Of a stretch of 64,000 nt of DNA, positions 61,901 through 64,000 are shown one piece after another; the first letter of the stretch is position 1, and each line of letters starts with the position of its first letter. The notes beneath the pieces are model-generated. The model did no database searches. It worked only from the letters and a program-made list of their open reading frames with translations, and was not told the origin of the DNA. This DNA comes from Campylorhamphus procurvoides (lineage: Eukaryota; Chordata; Aves; Passeriformes; Dendrocolaptidae): the NCBI GenBank assembly GCA_013396655.1, contig WBMV01000301.1:491232-555231 (forward strand), in the 5' to 3' direction. The position numbers and the translations under genes are program-made.

Positions 61901-64000
61901 AGAGTATAGAGAGCTATTCCCTCAGGAATCTTGATTTTTCTTTGTGTATAAAGAGTCTGATAATCCTCAGAGAAAAATTGTAAGAAGCAGTGGAAGATAA
62001 TCCTTGTAAGCAGCAGTGGGGGAAAAGGAGTCCCATTGCCCCTGTTTCTGTTAGAGCCCAATAAATTCGGCTCACCTGTCAGAATATTCCAGTTACTTAC
62101 ACTTAGTTCTGTATTGTATTATAACAACATAACATTTGGAATATTCAATTTTATTTTTTTCCCCTAGACACATTTCAGGACACTTAAATTCAATGCTTAG
62201 TTTTCTGTCTCTGAAATGAAAGCTTGCTGTAGCTTTCAACACACTTACTACGCTAAGTAGTATGTTTAAGAAAGTCATCAAAGGGCAGATACATGCCAGA
62301 TTTATTAATGCAGTAGGCACTAGATTCAAGGGCTCTTTTCTTTAATAAAATTATACTAAAAGTATGGAATAAATCACCTAGTGAAGCAACTGTCTTAATC
62401 TGAGCTAAGGCTGGCTAAATAGGGTGTTGGTAGACAGCAATAATCTGGAACTTGATTTTGCATTAGTATTACCTACAGAAAAAACAATCAGAAAAGTGAA
62501 TCATTGAGACTTCTGAGTCTTCTTGTGCTCATTCACAAATCCTGGCTGCCTGTTTACCTGCAGTGAGAGATATAATCCCGGGGGAATAGGGTCTGATCAC
62601 AGTTTAAGTTCATTTCTATCTATTCAGTTTCTCTAGGAGAAACAGAAGTAATATAACTATCCCAAAATGTGCTGAATTTTTTTTCTTCAATAGGATAATC
62701 GGTAACTGTAGTTTAATTCTACTTCCAGTCTGTTTTTACTTGCCATCGAATTAAGATAATGTTTCCTGTGAATAAAAACATAGTTTCCCTGACAGATCTA
62801 TTAGAACGGGACACCATTAGAGACAACTTCTTCCTCTGCAGCTGGCCAAAATGTGGTTGTTTCTCTAGAGCCACAGAGCATATTCTGCCCCTGCAGAATT
62901 TCTGTTTCTGAGGGAAAGAGAAATAAATAAAAAAAAAAATAAAAAAACCCAAAACCATACACATCCAAAATTGACAAGTTTAGCAAGAAAGCAAAAAGAG
63001 CAGGAAAAAACCAAAAAACTATGAAAGAAAGAAAGGCATGTCTTCACGTCTCTTTCTCAAGTACAAATAACTGAAGTTCTTTGTGAGTGAAGACAGGAAA
63101 ACATAGTTGTTTCTTTTCCTACTACAATTAAAATTATCAAATTATAAATTAAACAAAATAACTACTAAACAGTAGGAAACCAGTGTATTATATTCTAACA
63201 GTCTAGTTGGTCTGTGTGCTTAATATTTCTCCAGAACAGCTATATCACACTGTTATTGGCAATAGAATGATATCTTTGTAGGGAAACTAAAATTATAATT
63301 TTTCAAGGTAATCTTGTGTAAACTCATTATATTTCAAAGAGAAAACTTCACTCTTCAGAATTAACCAATGAGTACAGAGAAAAAACACACTTTGACAAGC
63401 AAAAAGAAAAAAAATGTGCTGTGCACAGATGAAGAAAAGAGTCAAATCAGGCAAAGAGAAAAGTAGAAAAATCGTCTTTGATTTGTCCTCTAATTTGGCA
63501 GTAGAATTTTGACAGGAAGTACCTGAGACCTGCCAAGAATATAGTTCGATTCAGCCAGAAAGGAATGAATTTATTTTTTTTTTTGCTTTTCTAGGAAAAT
63601 ACTTGTGAAATGTTCAGCTCAAAAGGCACATTCCCATAGAAAAGGTCAGGGTTATAGGAACTACATTTTCTGGCCCTCAAAACCCCAAAGAGTGTCAATG
63701 CTTGGGCTTTTGTCCAAAAGTGTATTAGGTACCTTTGCAACAATTTTATGGCACATATTACAGCCTCTAGTAATCTTCCTTTTTCAATTACTCGTGTAGA
63801 TTTAGCCAAAATGTGCAAGGGTAGATCACATTTAAGTTCAATGTTCTGCAAAGGCAGGCTACAGTTATTACAAGGCTGATCTGCTGTGCGAGTATATTAC
63901 GGTGAAATAATTCTTTTGAGCTAAGCACATCTCTGCTTCTCTTAGTAAACAGTATCAGTAAACTACTAATGCTGTATATTTGCACTCATGGCAAAAAACA
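58931..64000. other. Unique AT-rich DNA, no gene seen
   Basis: No exon or transposon was recognised. Frames include 127 codons minus (59941-60324), 86 codons minus (63591-63851) and overlapping minus-strand frames at 62719-63047 that read an A-rich tract. None resembles a known protein. An A-rich tract at 62921-62956 is listed separately. Confidence 0.5.
62921..62956 (-). repeat. A-rich low-complexity tract
   Basis: AAATAAATAA followed by A10, T, A7 and CCC/AAAACC. The reverse complement produces the Phe-rich false frames on the minus strand. It may be a decayed retrotransposon tail, with no body recognised. Confidence 0.75.

Noticed and set aside
62719..63047. Overlapping Phe-rich minus-strand frames resembling membrane segments
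   Set aside because: They read the A-rich tract at 62921-62956 in different frames.

Overview
The window looks like bird (avian) nuclear DNA from a gene-poor intergenic or intronic stretch. The main evidence is five fragments of the CR1 LINE retrotransposon, the dominant interspersed repeat of bird genomes. Three keep recognisable versions of the 8-bp tandem 3' terminus (ATTCTATG type). Long AT-rich unique sequence, sparse simple repeats, in-frame stops in every frame and the lack of any long ORF rule out a bacterial, viral or organellar origin. The species cannot be named from the sequence alone. LTR-like DNA near 42.6-43.5 kb and 58.2-58.9 kb fits avian endogenous retrovirus LTRs, but I could not fix family or ends.

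Layout: 1-34 kb is almost entirely unique AT-rich DNA. It is broken only by short low-complexity tracts (G/T-rich at about 2.85, 5.7, 12.5 and 14.6-14.8 kb; A/C-rich at about 17.5 and 30.9 kb). At 34.37 kb there is a 64-bp imperfect inverted repeat matching an old interspersed repeat shared by amniotes. At 40.5 kb there is a compound GTA/ATT trinucleotide tract with a perfect internal palindrome. The segment 42.6-44.5 kb is the most repeat-dense: a candidate LTR, a second GC-rich LTR-like block with a polyadenylation hexamer, then two CR1 fragments on the minus strand. Plus-strand CR1 fragments lie at 47.5 kb, 50.05-50.66 kb (the longest, with decayed ORF2 C-terminal coding) and 55.9 kb. An 18-bp direct repeat 104 bp apart lies at 55.1-55.2 kb, and a second candidate LTR at 58.2-58.9 kb. 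The rest, to 64 kb, is unique.

No protein-coding exon, tRNA, rRNA, CRISPR array or operon could be supported. The longest open frames (168, 128, 127, 127 and 125 codons) match nothing I recognise and are compatible with chance in 64 kb of AT-rich DNA. Isolated exons shorter than about 200 bp, conserved non-coding elements and lncRNAs cannot be excluded by eye. I found no evidence of a new biological system. The observations most worth checking are the nested repeat cluster, the pair of polypyrimidine LTR-like elements, the old palindromic repeat and the 18-bp direct repeat.
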